This document shows, piece by piece, positions 9,301 to 18,434 of a DNA stretch of 64,000 bases (positions are counted from its first letter, which is position 1; each line of letters starts with the position of its first letter). The notes under the pieces were generated by a model. The model was not told where the DNA came from. It did not search any database and worked only from the letters and a program-made list of their open reading frames with translations. The stretch comes from Porticoccus sp033791605 (GTDB lineage: Bacteria; Pseudomonadota; Gammaproteobacteria; Pseudomonadales; Porticoccaceae). A program made the position numbers and the translations under genes. Location of the stretch: positions 1-64,000 of the forward strand of contig JASJGJ010000008.1 of NCBI GenBank assembly GCA_033791605.1. Direction: 5' to 3'.

Positions 9301-10374
9301 TTAAGGATTTTGCGTATCTGTATCCGATTGTATCTCGGATGTCGATGTTGTAGGAACTGATGAGAAACGATCAATCACATGTATTGTTACACCACAGGCA
9401 AAGGCTAGGCAGGCATTACAATAGTAGATTAGGTGCAGGGGTATGCAGCAAAAGGCAAATGACCATCCTCTAGCTTGCGCAAGGAAGCAGAGGAAATTTT
9501 TACACGCGGCAATAAAGCCCAGCAGAAATACCAGCGAAAAAAACAGCGCGAATGAGTACATGTGACTAAAAAGCCCAAACAATACAACCTGGGTCGCCAG
9601 AACTCCGGACAAACGTTGATTTGTCGACAAACTGAAGTCGTCGGGCAAACAATGAGTAGTAAGTATGAGCCGAGTCCATGGTATGCCACGATGGAGAAGG
9701 TCCGTCTTCAGCATGGATATGAGTGTCCAGCGCTTCAAATGTTTCACTTGTAACGCTGGATTGATGCGCAACCGCATCCCTCTTGCTCTCATGCGATAGC
9801 CGAGTTCCACATCCTCGATTTGACGTCCGTAATAGCATTCAGAAAAGCCTCCCAGTATTGCAAAATCGCTGGCTCTAATCGCTGCGAATCCCGTCCAGAA
9901 GTGGCTCGCCTCACCTGTATGCTGCTGATGGACAAAGTGATGTAACAGATTTCGATACTGGCTTACCAGCTGCGGCGCTTGGGGCGCCTTGTCATAGGAG
10001 CCAAAAATAGCAGAATATTCTGGCGCATCCCGGAGCTCCTGAATCAACTGCTTCACCTTCTCCACCTGTACCTCTACATCTGCATCGATAAATAGGAGTA
10101 TGTCACCAGAAGAATGCTGAACGCCCAGATTTCTCGCTGGGCCAGGCCCCACGTTTATGTCAGACCTGACTACAGTGACCGGGAAACCCTGGGCAATTTC
10201 CAGACTACTATCTGTGGATGCGTCATCGACTACGATAACCTCATATGTATTTCCGAGGACACTCAATGGCTCTAGACAGCGTGAGAGAGTCTCGCTGGCA
10301 TTGAAGACGGGCACAATCACCGATACCTTGATCTCATCGCCGTGGCTGGCTAGATTGTGAAACGTGTTCGACAT
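9301..10374 (-). CDS. Glycosyltransferase family 2
   Basis: The 357-residue protein has an N-terminal GT-A domain with VSVIVPVFNASETL, the nucleotide-binding VVDDAST (Asp50-Asp51), NVGPGPARNLG, and the metal-binding DAD (residues 97-99). The C-terminal third has two or three hydrophobic segments, so the enzyme is probably anchored to the inner membrane. It would build a glycosidic bond from a nucleotide-sugar donor; the sugar cannot be read from sequence. It heads a two-gene minus-strand unit with the FAD oxidoreductase and diverges from the deacetylase-like gene. Confidence 0.88.
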   Translation of the reverse strand: MSNTFHNLASHGDEIKVSVIVPVFNASETLSRCLEPLSVLGNTYEVIVVDDASTDSSLEIAQGFPVTVVRSDINVGPGPARNLGVQHSSGDILLFIDADVEVQVEKVKQLIQELRDAPEYSAIFGSYDKAPQAPQLVSQYRNLLHHFVHQQHTGEASHFWTGFAAIRASDFAILGGFSECYYGRQIEDVELGYRMRARGMRLRINPALQVKHLKRWTLISMLKTDLLHRGIPWTRLILTTHCLPDDFSLSTNQRLSGVLATQVVLFGLFSHMYSFALFFSLVFLLGFIAACKNFLCFLAQARGWSFAFCCIPLHLIYYCNACLAFACGVTIHVIDRFSSVPTTSTSEIQSDTDTQNP

Positions 10375-10609
10375 TGTTATTGTTATTCTGAATCTGGATT
10401 ATTTGGCCGAGGAATTATGGCACACCGGTATGCGGTTTGACACCATGATCACGTTCACACTATTCACAGAAGATGGTAGGTCAGAGAGAGCGACCCCAGA
10501 CCCCACAATAGGTCACTCTTTAGCTTCAGGACGATACGCGGTGGCCCACTGCTCTAACTGGTTCAGCCCGGGCGCAATGGTTCCAAAGTCAGTGGTCACT
10601 CTTATGAGA

Positions 10610-10637
10610 TTGACTTCCCTGTCTTTGACTTTATAGA
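10610..10637 (+). promoter_or_regulatory. Candidate sigma-70 promoter before the deacetylase-like gene
   Basis: TTGACT (10610-10615) and TATAGA (10632-10637) are 16 bases apart in the divergent gap between the GT2 and deacetylase-like genes. Transcription would begin near 10644. That is inside the putative ribosome site for the TTG at 10654, so either that start is used almost leaderless, or the ATG at 10675 is the real one, or the promoter call is wrong. Confidence 0.4.
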
Positions 10638-10653
10638 TCAGGGAAGCTTTAAT

Positions 10654-12453
10654 TTGAGCGCCGATACTTCAACTATGCCTCAGTTTCAACGGTCATCACC
10701 GAGGTTAGATACAACGGTGAATGAGGAATTGCGTAGAAAAAAAATTTGTACGGACAGAGTGTTGCTTGTCCATGAATCACCATCTGGAGCCTCAAAGGAC
10801 CGCTGCCTGCAGATGACAAAAGTGGCACTCCGTCGTGCCCACATCGCACATGATATTGTTACACCTCACTGCACGTCCTGGCCCAGCCTTACAGGCTATA
10901 CCCATGTACTCTTGTGCCTGGGTTATGAGTCCAAACTGAGTGAAGAAAAAGCCAATGCGATCAAATCCAGTATCGAAAGCGGAGCTGGGTTGGTTATGCT
11001 CAGGCCCTACTGGAACAGAACTCTAGCGCCACTGATGGGTCTGGATCCGCAGGGAGAACGCCCGCCACTGCTAAAGTGCGAGGAGTCGTCACGTTTTATC
11101 GAAGACTTTCTACCCGGACTCAAAGGAATCGGCGTAAAACTTGTCGGATACCATATGCCTGTGTCTCCGGAAAATGTCTCTGCCTTTCTCGTGTCTGATA
11201 AAAACCGGGTGATGGCTTGGTGCAGTAACTACGGCGCAGGAAGAGTGGTTACCTTTAATGCCGCTATATGCAGCCGGTATTGGGCTCCGGGATTTATTGT
11301 AGAAGCCCTCCAGCGCACTCAAAAAATCTCGATAAGGCCGCTAGCTAATGTAGGGGTCGTGCAGATAGACGATTTTCCCGCGGCCGTATCAACTCTGTAC
11401 CAGGACCCGGTTGCTTCCAGTTACTCACTAGCGATGATCGATTTCTATCGCCAGATCTGGCTGCCGGATATGCTTGCTCTCGCCAAGCGATGTCAGATTC
11501 CCTATACCTTTCTTATCCCGTTCAACTACGACGCTGCAATAAACCCGCCATTTGATTTCAATGAGTGGAACACGGTTAAACTGGACGGAGATTCCGTGCC
11601 ATTTGGGGTGCGTGCTTCGCGTGAGATTGGAAGTGATCACGAATTGGGTTTACATGGCTATAACCACCAGCCATTCCTAATCAGTCACTGGATAGATGAA
11701 GGCCACATGCGCTCCTCGCTTCGTGCCGTTCTGGCAAAGTGGCAGTCAGACGCACTGGGGCCACTTCCCCGCACATATGTTCCACCCGGAAATGTATATG
11801 ATGAAGCCACTCTGAGGGCCATAACCGAAGAATGCCCCAGCGTTACATCAATCTGCGGCTACCTCAATGAACACCCACTACTGGGGGTTGAGCATGATTA
11901 CGGTCCCGAGCCATGGTGCCCGACTCTGTTTAGCATGCCGCGAAATACCGCCGGATACGTAAGAAGTGCGGCCATGACACTGGATATGTTGTCTCTGATT
12001 TCATCAATGGGTGTCTGGTGTCACATGTTACACCCGGATGATATCGTCGATACCCCACTCAATTTCCCGAATTCTGAATTTACCTGTCGAAACAACGAAA
12101 ACCGAACTTGGCGCAGTGAACCACATCAAGTAATGCCCGGGCTCTACGATGAGCTTCAGCAGTGGTTCGACTATACCAAAATGCACTATCCCTGGTTACG
12201 CTATATGACATCTTGCGACGCCGCATCCACTTTGAAACAATACCAAGAAACTAGGATATTAGTTTCGAGGCAGCCAGGAAAACTGTCAGTTACTGGTAAT
12301 GGTACGGGGTACTTCGAGTTGGTAATGGACATCAGTGAGGAACAGAATGTTTCAGTAGATCCCGAAATCGAAATTCTGAGCATCAGAACCAGCTGGGATA
12401 AACGGCGCTATGTGTTGCGTACGGAGCTTCCCTCGTTCTCGATAGCTGTGTAG
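10654..12453 (+). CDS. Polysaccharide-deacetylase-like protein (DUF2194-type)
   Basis: A 599-residue protein with no clear signal peptide. The middle part resembles the carbohydrate-esterase 4/NodB fold: VQIDDFPAA supplies an acidic pair, GLHGYNHQP matches the metal-binding HxxxH motif, and YVPPGNVYDE and HMLHPDDIVD come later. The N-terminal 200 residues look like a Rossmann-like, glutamine-amidotransferase-type domain. Such proteins occur in extracellular polysaccharide loci, where they trim acetyl groups or sugars. The start is the TTG at 10654, with AGGGAAG 7 bases upstream; an ATG at 10675 is the alternative. Function is inferred from fold motifs and neighbours only. Confidence 0.65.
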   Translation: MSADTSTMPQFQRSSPRLDTTVNEELRRKKICTDRVLLVHESPSGASKDRCLQMTKVALRRAHIAHDIVTPHCTSWPSLTGYTHVLLCLGYESKLSEEKANAIKSSIESGAGLVMLRPYWNRTLAPLMGLDPQGERPPLLKCEESSRFIEDFLPGLKGIGVKLVGYHMPVSPENVSAFLVSDKNRVMAWCSNYGAGRVVTFNAAICSRYWAPGFIVEALQRTQKISIRPLANVGVVQIDDFPAAVSTLYQDPVASSYSLAMIDFYRQIWLPDMLALAKRCQIPYTFLIPFNYDAAINPPFDFNEWNTVKLDGDSVPFGVRASREIGSDHELGLHGYNHQPFLISHWIDEGHMRSSLRAVLAKWQSDALGPLPRTYVPPGNVYDEATLRAITEECPSVTSICGYLNEHPLLGVEHDYGPEPWCPTLFSMPRNTAGYVRSAAMTLDMLSLISSMGVWCHMLHPDDIVDTPLNFPNSEFTCRNNENRTWRSEPHQVMPGLYDELQQWFDYTKMHYPWLRYMTSCDAASTLKQYQETRILVSRQPGKLSVTGNGTGYFELVMDISEEQNVSVDPEIEILSIRTSWDKRRYVLRTELPSFSIAV

Positions 12454-12574
12454 ATATTCAATTCAAAGGCAGCGGAGTATATGATAACCAGAAAATAATG
12501 ACGGCTATCAGCATCACCAGTATTTGCCACTGCTTTGCAATGCAGTCACTTCTTTTGCTTGACTGCACATAGCG

Positions 12575-12598
12575 CCACGGGAGTAATCAACCCCGTGG
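12575..12598 (+). other. Perfect hairpin in the leader of the GT4 gene
   Basis: CCACGGG and CCCGTGG form a 7-bp stem around a 10-base loop. No T-run follows, so it is not an intrinsic terminator. It lies about 90 bases before the GT4 start and could be an RNA structure or a protein-binding site. Confidence 0.35.
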
Positions 12599-12689
12599 TA
12601 CTGAAAAGGAGCTCTTTGCAAAACTACTTTCGGAGAAATAGGCGCTTACATCGATATTCGATATGCGTACAACAATAGGCGTGAAGTTC

Positions 12690-13847
12690 ATGAATATCGG
12701 CTTTATTGGAAATATACCGCCCCCTGTAGGAGGCGCTGAAGTCTTTCTGCAAGGATTCCTCGATCGTTTCATCGGGGATGGCAGACATAGAGGTACGCAG
12801 CTGCGCTGGGCAAGGCAGGACTTTTATTACGGATCTCAAACAGAAATTACGCAATATGCACCGATGGGACATTGCGATATAAAAGGTGATTTGGCAACGT
12901 ATTACCTCTTTGACTCCATGGCGGAGCATGCGGGTCAGCGGGCAAAAATGAGCCAGATCTATACCGAACAAAGTATCGAAGCCACGCGGTTGCTGGGTCA
13001 TCACCAGGTCGAATTGGTGCACGCACACTGCCTCGGGAACCTACCGTTTGCTGCCTATGCGGCTCGCAATCTCAACATACCCCTGGTTATCACTGTGCAC
13101 GGCCACGTCGAGTTCAAGAATCTGGAGAAATTTCATGCTTCCCGCCCGGAATTTATTCAGATGTTCTACGATTGCCTCGCACAGGCCGCGCTGGTAATCG
13201 CTGTGAGTGACGAAATTTCCGAAGCGTGCCGCCAGCGAGGTGCTAACCGTGTAGAAAAGCTCTCCTGCGGGATTGATACACGACTTTTCTCGCCGAGCGA
13301 TGAAGAACAAAGACTCGGTAATGATATAGTTTTTGTCGGCTCATTACGCGAGGACAAAGGTGCACTGTTGCTGATCAAGGCATTTATGGACGTTGCTGAA
13401 ACGCTCGACTGCGATCTTATTTTGGTTGGTCGCATAATGATAGAGGGCACGTTGGTAGAGGCGGCCGTTCGACACCCCCGCATCCGATTTTTGGGATGTC
13501 AGGACGCTGATACAGTACGCGGCGCATTGGCCAACGCAAAGCTTGTAGTATTACCGTCGGAAAGCGAGGGAACTCCGCTCTCTATTATTGAAGCGATGTC
13601 TTTTATGAGGCCGGTTCTTGCATCAAACACTGGGGAGTTAGGCAATATCATCAAGCACGGCCACAATGGATTTCTTCTCGCCCAGCGGACCGAGGAAGAG
13701 CTAGCCTCATCACTTCTTAGCATTACCAGTCGCGACGACCTGGAAATCGTTGGTCGGCGCGCCAGAAAAACCGCCTTGGAATTTGATATAGATGATGTTG
13801 TAAAAAAACATGAAAACATCTACCAGTCACTACTTAACAAGGCCTAA
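12690..13847 (+). CDS. Glycosyltransferase family 4
   Basis: A GT-B fold enzyme of about 385 residues. The N-terminus reads GNIPPPVGGAEVF, the glycine-rich acceptor-side loop of GT4 proteins. The C-terminal half has FVGSLREDKGA, and SESEGTPLSIIEAMS carries the E-x7-E motif that binds the donor nucleotide sugar. I chose the ATG at 12690 because the family N-terminus starts at this methionine; the frame is open from 12663. It is a cytoplasmic, retaining transferase by family. The next gene begins 7 bases after its stop, so GT4, nucleotidyltransferase and kinase genes form one plus-strand operon. Confidence 0.88.
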   Translation: MNIGFIGNIPPPVGGAEVFLQGFLDRFIGDGRHRGTQLRWARQDFYYGSQTEITQYAPMGHCDIKGDLATYYLFDSMAEHAGQRAKMSQIYTEQSIEATRLLGHHQVELVHAHCLGNLPFAAYAARNLNIPLVITVHGHVEFKNLEKFHASRPEFIQMFYDCLAQAALVIAVSDEISEACRQRGANRVEKLSCGIDTRLFSPSDEEQRLGNDIVFVGSLREDKGALLLIKAFMDVAETLDCDLILVGRIMIEGTLVEAAVRHPRIRFLGCQDADTVRGALANAKLVVLPSESEGTPLSIIEAMSFMRPVLASNTGELGNIIKHGHNGFLLAQRTEEELASSLLSITSRDDLEIVGRRARKTALEFDIDDVVKKHENIYQSLLNKA

Positions 13848-13853
13848 ATACCA

Positions 13854-15227
13854 GTGGCCTTTTTAGAGCTTGCCAGATTCAAATATGTTCGCGATGCATT
13901 ACTGAGCCTATCGCGAATACATGTGATTGACAAAGCTCTTCGCCTTGCTTACGTGTTGGCGGCAAAGATCGCTGCAATTTATCTCGGCTCAAAAGCAGGT
14001 GTTACTCATGTGTATGTTCGCCGAAGTTTTGCCAATCTCGAATTTCGGCCTTTGTTGAGCGACATCGACCTCACCGTTATCGTGGCCGATGAACTGTCCA
14101 ATAGAATGGCAGTAAAATCCGTTCGGCGCCTGTCGCGATGTATTCCGTTGATTGAACCGGAAAGCGTGGTGATCAATGCAGATGAACTCCGACGAAAACT
14201 ACGCTTTGACACTTTGCCATATGATCTTGCCGTCATGCACCGTTATGTGGAGGCACAATACTGCTGGAAGCTTACTTACAAGGATAAAAGCTGCCCGGAT
14301 ATCGACCTGACAAGTAATCCATCACAAGCTGAGTCGACTATTTTTGCACTCTATGAGTTGCTGTATTGGAGCGGAGTAGTCACCAGATACAGCTCCGCCT
14401 ATATTTGTGGCGATACCGGGCGCTTCACCACCAAACTGGTGGTATGGAATATGTGCAAAGCTATTCTGGAGGTCGACAATCTTGTCAGCCACGTGGAGGA
14501 AGATGTGCCGCTATCCTATTCGAGAAGCGAAATGCTGCAATCTTCAATTTCGCGATACCGCTCGACGCCCTGGGGCGATTTACTATCCCGGACGGAGGCC
14601 ATTTTCAGGGGTGGAAGTTTTGTCGATAATGACCTTTATCTGACCAGAGCTTTGAGTTTTCTCGCGATGCGATTTGCAGCCTTTGTGCTTTCAGTAAGTA
14701 ATAAATGCAGGTTTTCCGGGGATTATCTTTCGGAGTTACGTTGCGCCAGTAAATTGGGCGATGAGTTTTTCCCCGATGAAGAACCTGTGGATGTAAAGGC
14801 GAATCAATTCAGGCCATTGTTTCAAGGTGAACTGGATCCCTCCCCAATTCTTAAGGCAGTGCTGTTGGCGCGCACAGGCAATCAAAATAAGCCAAATCGC
14901 TGGCTGGTTCTGATTGTATTATCTGAAATTTCGACGGCCGCAGTCGACCACTGCCGAAAAATGCTTCCATCGATTCACGATCAGGTCATGGGCCAGATGA
15001 ATGAGCCGGCAGATTTGTGCATGCATGTGGTACATAACGATCATCTACTGGCGCTGAATGTACCTGAACTGTACGGAAGTTCGGCACAGGTGCTCTGGAG
15101 CAGCGGTGGTATTTACACACAATGCTGTATTGAACTTATGCTTGATGCCAGTGAAACCACACTTGAGTGTGCTAATTCAATTCACAAGCTCGCGGAAAAT
15201 GTACTATCGGTCCCAAAATATGGATAA
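13854..15227 (+). CDS. Nucleotidyltransferase-like protein (Pol-beta fold)
   Basis: A 457-residue protein with a GTG start. The N-terminal part contains HVYVRRSFANLEFRPLLSDIDLTVIV, which has the DxD pair (Asp70, Asp72) of Pol-beta-type nucleotidyltransferases. The usual GS dipeptide of the helix-turn motif is changed to RS, so activity is uncertain. The rest has no domain I recognise. The stop overlaps the start of the HprK-like kinase gene by 8 bases, pointing to coupled expression. It could attach a nucleotide to a small molecule, peptide or glycan; no substrate is visible. Confidence 0.6.
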   Translation: MAFLELARFKYVRDALLSLSRIHVIDKALRLAYVLAAKIAAIYLGSKAGVTHVYVRRSFANLEFRPLLSDIDLTVIVADELSNRMAVKSVRRLSRCIPLIEPESVVINADELRRKLRFDTLPYDLAVMHRYVEAQYCWKLTYKDKSCPDIDLTSNPSQAESTIFALYELLYWSGVVTRYSSAYICGDTGRFTTKLVVWNMCKAILEVDNLVSHVEEDVPLSYSRSEMLQSSISRYRSTPWGDLLSRTEAIFRGGSFVDNDLYLTRALSFLAMRFAAFVLSVSNKCRFSGDYLSELRCASKLGDEFFPDEEPVDVKANQFRPLFQGELDPSPILKAVLLARTGNQNKPNRWLVLIVLSEISTAAVDHCRKMLPSIHDQVMGQMNEPADLCMHVVHNDHLLALNVPELYGSSAQVLWSSGGIYTQCCIELMLDASETTLECANSIHKLAENVLSVPKYG

Positions 15228-16218
15228 CACGACATTTAACGTATACGGTTTTCGGTTTACTGTTTCTGGTTCTTTCGGGAGTAGCATCGGTGGTATTTGT
15301 GAGGATTTTTCCTATTTCACAGACTCCGCAAACGGCAGTGAATTTTCAATCCAACTGATTGACTCGGAGCCAGACTACGACCGCTTGCCGCCCGTAACTG
15401 CCTCTGTTTACACACCCAGAAATGTCGTATTCAAGCAAGACGGCGTTTCCTACATTGACTACCAGGGCCGTGGGCTAGGTATTTATGACGAAAGCAACCG
15501 AGTCTTTCAAGTGATCAGCCGGGACTCCGATCTCGCCTATGAGGCAGCCTATCTATTCCTGCTCTCCCGGGTCGGATCTTACCTCGACAACAAAGGTATG
15601 CACCGTGTACATGCGCTGGCCATAAGCGTGGCTGGAAAAGCCGTATTGGTACTACTACCCAGTGGAGGGGGAAAGAGCACACTGGCTGTCGAACTACTTA
15701 AACATGCAGAGGTGTCTCTACTCTCTGATGACTCACCGTTTGTCGATCGCTCAGGATATATATATGCATTTCCTCTGCGTCTGGGGCTGTTGCCTGGAAA
15801 TCTTCAGGATTTAAAGACAGAGGACTATCGGACTGTTGAACGCATGGAGTTTTCAACCAAGCACCTGCTAAATTATACGTATTTTTCCAAGCGAGTAGCT
15901 CCAAAAGCGACGCCTGGTCTCGTTATCCTCGGCGCCAGAACGCTAGCCTGGGAGCCTCGAATCGTTGATATCGGACGCTTTAAAGGGTTCAGGGCTATGG
16001 TGGCGAATTGCGTGATAGGCATGGGGTTGTTTCAGGGGCTGGAGTTTATCCTATCCTCAACGCCATGGGAGTTGCTGGGTAAATTCGGATTGGTGTTTTC
16101 TCGGAGCCGGAACAGTTTGGCGCTGCTTCTGCGCTCGAAAGTATGCCGCCTCTATCTCGGCAGGTCTGCAGCTCTGAACGCGGAACTGATACTGGAGAAA
16201 GTAAAAAGTATCTCCTAG
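15220..16218 (+). CDS. HPr-kinase-like P-loop protein
   Basis: A 332-residue protein with a Walker A motif, LPSGGGKST, near residues 145-153, and LLSDDSPFVDRSG about 25 residues later. This arrangement is seen in HPr serine kinase (HprK) relatives. No CBS-like or capture domain of true HprK is evident, and no HPr gene is near. Such HprK-like proteins occur in polysaccharide loci and in some lasso-peptide clusters, where a homologue phosphorylates the peptide. The ATG at 15220 overlaps the end of the nucleotidyltransferase gene (ATGGATAA); the frame is open further upstream but only as a shadow of that gene. Confidence 0.7.
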   Translation: MDNTTFNVYGFRFTVSGSFGSSIGGICEDFSYFTDSANGSEFSIQLIDSEPDYDRLPPVTASVYTPRNVVFKQDGVSYIDYQGRGLGIYDESNRVFQVISRDSDLAYEAAYLFLLSRVGSYLDNKGMHRVHALAISVAGKAVLVLLPSGGGKSTLAVELLKHAEVSLLSDDSPFVDRSGYIYAFPLRLGLLPGNLQDLKTEDYRTVERMEFSTKHLLNYTYFSKRVAPKATPGLVILGARTLAWEPRIVDIGRFKGFRAMVANCVIGMGLFQGLEFILSSTPWELLGKFGLVFSRSRNSLALLLRSKVCRLYLGRSAALNAELILEKVKSIS

Positions 16219-16221
16219 ATA

Positions 16222-18054
16222 TTACTTATCCTGACCCTCTCGTGTTTCATCTTCATTGCCTTCACCAAATCGCTGTGCCAGGGCATACATTGCCGCGTAC
16301 TTTCCCTTTAGAGCGAGCAGCTGCGTGTGGCTACCCTCCTCAAGTATTCGACCATCATCAAGTACCAATATGCGATCAGCTATCGATACCGTAGAGAATC
16401 GATGGGAAATCAACAAGGTGGTTCTACCCTCAGACAATTGTCTGAACTGTCGAAAGACGCTATCTTCCGATTGTACGTCCAAGGCCGCGGTGGGCTCATC
16501 CAAAATCAAAATTGCAGCGCCGCGAGCCAGAGTGCGCGCTATGGACAACTTCTGCCATTGTCCACCTGAGGGCACATAACTACCGAACTGCCGACTGAGC
16601 AAGGTGTCATATCCATCGGGCATCTGTTCAATGGTTTCATCAACGGCAGCTACCTTGGCGATGGCGATAGCGGCGGCTCTGTCGTGCTTCAGTCTCGTCC
16701 AGTCACCAAACTCAATGTTTTCACTGGCCGTGGCCGCAAAGCGGGCGAAATTCTGAAAAACAAAGCCGATCTTCTTCTGAAGCGCATTAATGTCGTAGCT
16801 CAGAATGTCAATATCGTCCACCAGTATATGTCCGCTTGTGGGTTGATATAATCCAGCAATGAGTTTCGCGACCGTGCTTTTTCCCGAACCATTTTCACCC
16901 ACAAGGGCGACCGTCTCTCCGGCGCGGATTCGAAAGGAAAGATGACTTATCGCAGTTTGCTTCGCGTGCGGATACATAAAAGTGACATCCCGGAACTCAA
17001 GGTCACCCGCCATATCAGCGCACTGCCGATGGCCAGGAAGTGATGCCGGAGGTTCCAGCGCCAGATATGTCCGGAGACGCCGAACTCCCATCAGCTGCCA
17101 CTTTGCTCGGGACAGCAGCCATACCTGTGAAGTGATCAACCATCTCAATTGTGCGGCGGCGCTTCCGAAAATAGCCAGATCTCCGATCGTGAGGTGATGG
17201 TCAACGATGGCGCTGACCGCATGGGCAAAAGCCAAATACACCGCACTCACTGAAAGCACAGCGAAAAGTGCGTTGCCGATAAGTTCACGTCGCTTGAAAG
17301 CCCTGATTCGTGCCCGGAAATCGAGCATAATCTTCTGCCAGCGATTGATAAATTCCTGTTTAATTCCCAGTAAAGTGAGCTCGCCATAATGACTGGAATC
17401 CCTGAGAGCTCCTGAGTAGTAGCCCATCCATCGCTCCTGCATTATTTGCCCGTCAAGTTCGCTGAACTGCCGACGTGAGAGCGATAGTTGGTACAGAAGA
17501 AACGGAATTCCGATGGGTAAAAGAAATACGACTATCAACGGCTCGATAAACATCAGAATCACGAGTAAGGTCATAATCTGTACAGATTTGGTAGCAAGAT
17601 CAATCACTGAAGTGAACAGGCCTGCGACATACGCCTCCGGCTCCGAGACCGCCCGTGCCAGGTTGTCCTGATACCCAGAATTCTCAATTGTATCCAGAGG
17701 CATCGCCGAGTTAATTTTCAGGATTTCCAGATTTAGATGGTGCTCCAGCTCCAGCTCAATGCACCGGCTCATATACTGGTTAGCGGTGTCGCTAAGAGAG
17801 GTTATGAGGGTCACTGCAAAACCTACCATTAACCAATAATAGGCACCACTTTCCGGTAACGAAGCTCCGGCCACGACGTCGGCGACCGCGTTAATCAGGC
17901 CTCTTACAGACAGCGCGAGACCTGCTGGCGCCAGGGTGACAACCGATGCCACAAGGACACTAACTACGAATAACCTTGGACAAGTGGATCGGACTGTTCG
18001 CAAAGACCAGAGTGTGTCGTCCCAATGTTCTACAACCCACTGAAATCGATTCAT
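16222..18054 (-). CDS. ABC exporter, fused permease and ATPase
   Basis: A 610-residue half-transporter of the exporter type. Residues 1-320 hold about six membrane segments. The ATPase domain has Walker A GENGSGKST, a signature that reads PSGGQWQKL in place of LSGGQ, Walker B ILILDEPTAALD and the switch histidine in LISHRFST. It would act as a dimer in the inner membrane and expel a lipid-linked sugar, peptide or other product made by this locus. It converges on the kinase gene, with 3 bases between the stops. Its start overlaps the small receiver-like gene by 4 bases. Confidence 0.85.
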   Translation of the reverse strand: MNRFQWVVEHWDDTLWSLRTVRSTCPRLFVVSVLVASVVTLAPAGLALSVRGLINAVADVVAGASLPESGAYYWLMVGFAVTLITSLSDTANQYMSRCIELELEHHLNLEILKINSAMPLDTIENSGYQDNLARAVSEPEAYVAGLFTSVIDLATKSVQIMTLLVILMFIEPLIVVFLLPIGIPFLLYQLSLSRRQFSELDGQIMQERWMGYYSGALRDSSHYGELTLLGIKQEFINRWQKIMLDFRARIRAFKRRELIGNALFAVLSVSAVYLAFAHAVSAIVDHHLTIGDLAIFGSAAAQLRWLITSQVWLLSRAKWQLMGVRRLRTYLALEPPASLPGHRQCADMAGDLEFRDVTFMYPHAKQTAISHLSFRIRAGETVALVGENGSGKSTVAKLIAGLYQPTSGHILVDDIDILSYDINALQKKIGFVFQNFARFAATASENIEFGDWTRLKHDRAAAIAIAKVAAVDETIEQMPDGYDTLLSRQFGSYVPSGGQWQKLSIARTLARGAAILILDEPTAALDVQSEDSVFRQFRQLSEGRTTLLISHRFSTVSIADRILVLDDGRILEEGSHTQLLALKGKYAAMYALAQRFGEGNEDETREGQDK

Positions 18055-18434
18055 TTATGAGTCCCAGTCCAGTTGAAAAAGGGTATTGCTGTCATTTCAA
18101 TCCGTCCAGTCGCGTGTGCCTTTTTCTCCGGCCACTTCCTTCGGTCTACCATTACATCCTCGATGTACCCCGACACAAGTAAACACTTAGGTTGCGGGTA
18201 ACTCACGGTGAGGCTCGTAGCTAACTCTCTACCAGTCATTTCCACTACATTGGTCAGGAGTAGATCGATGCTTCCGGTATTCTCGCGCGATAAACGAAAG
18301 GCCTCGCTGGGTCGGTTTTCCAGCAATATATTGTAGCCCTGCAGCTGGAGTATCTCCGCAATAATAACCATCATCGCGGCTTCGTCTTCTTTAGGCAAAT
18401 AATTCTGGCGATGACGAACGATAGCTGCAGCCAC
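18051..18434 (-). pseudogene. Decayed response-regulator receiver domain
   Basis: This 127-codon frame (GTG start) aligns by eye with the REC domain found at the end of hybrid histidine kinases: KEDEAAMMVIIAEILQLQGY, then IDLLLTNVVEMTGRELA, then LVSGYIEDVM. The phosphate-accepting Asp expected in LLTDVV is Asn here. The segment usually reading VVMPGMSG is shortened to VVEMTG, and the sequence after SGYIEDV no longer resembles a receiver. The conserved acidic pair (ED) survives. It may be a pseudogene or a non-phosphorylated domain kept for coupling to the ABC gene, which it overlaps by 4 bases. Confidence 0.55.

Noticed and set aside
15058..15219. Longer N-terminus for the HprK-like kinase
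   Set aside because: These codons lie inside the nucleotidyltransferase gene in another frame and read as a shadow; the ATG at 15220 gives the usual overlap of neighbouring operon genes.
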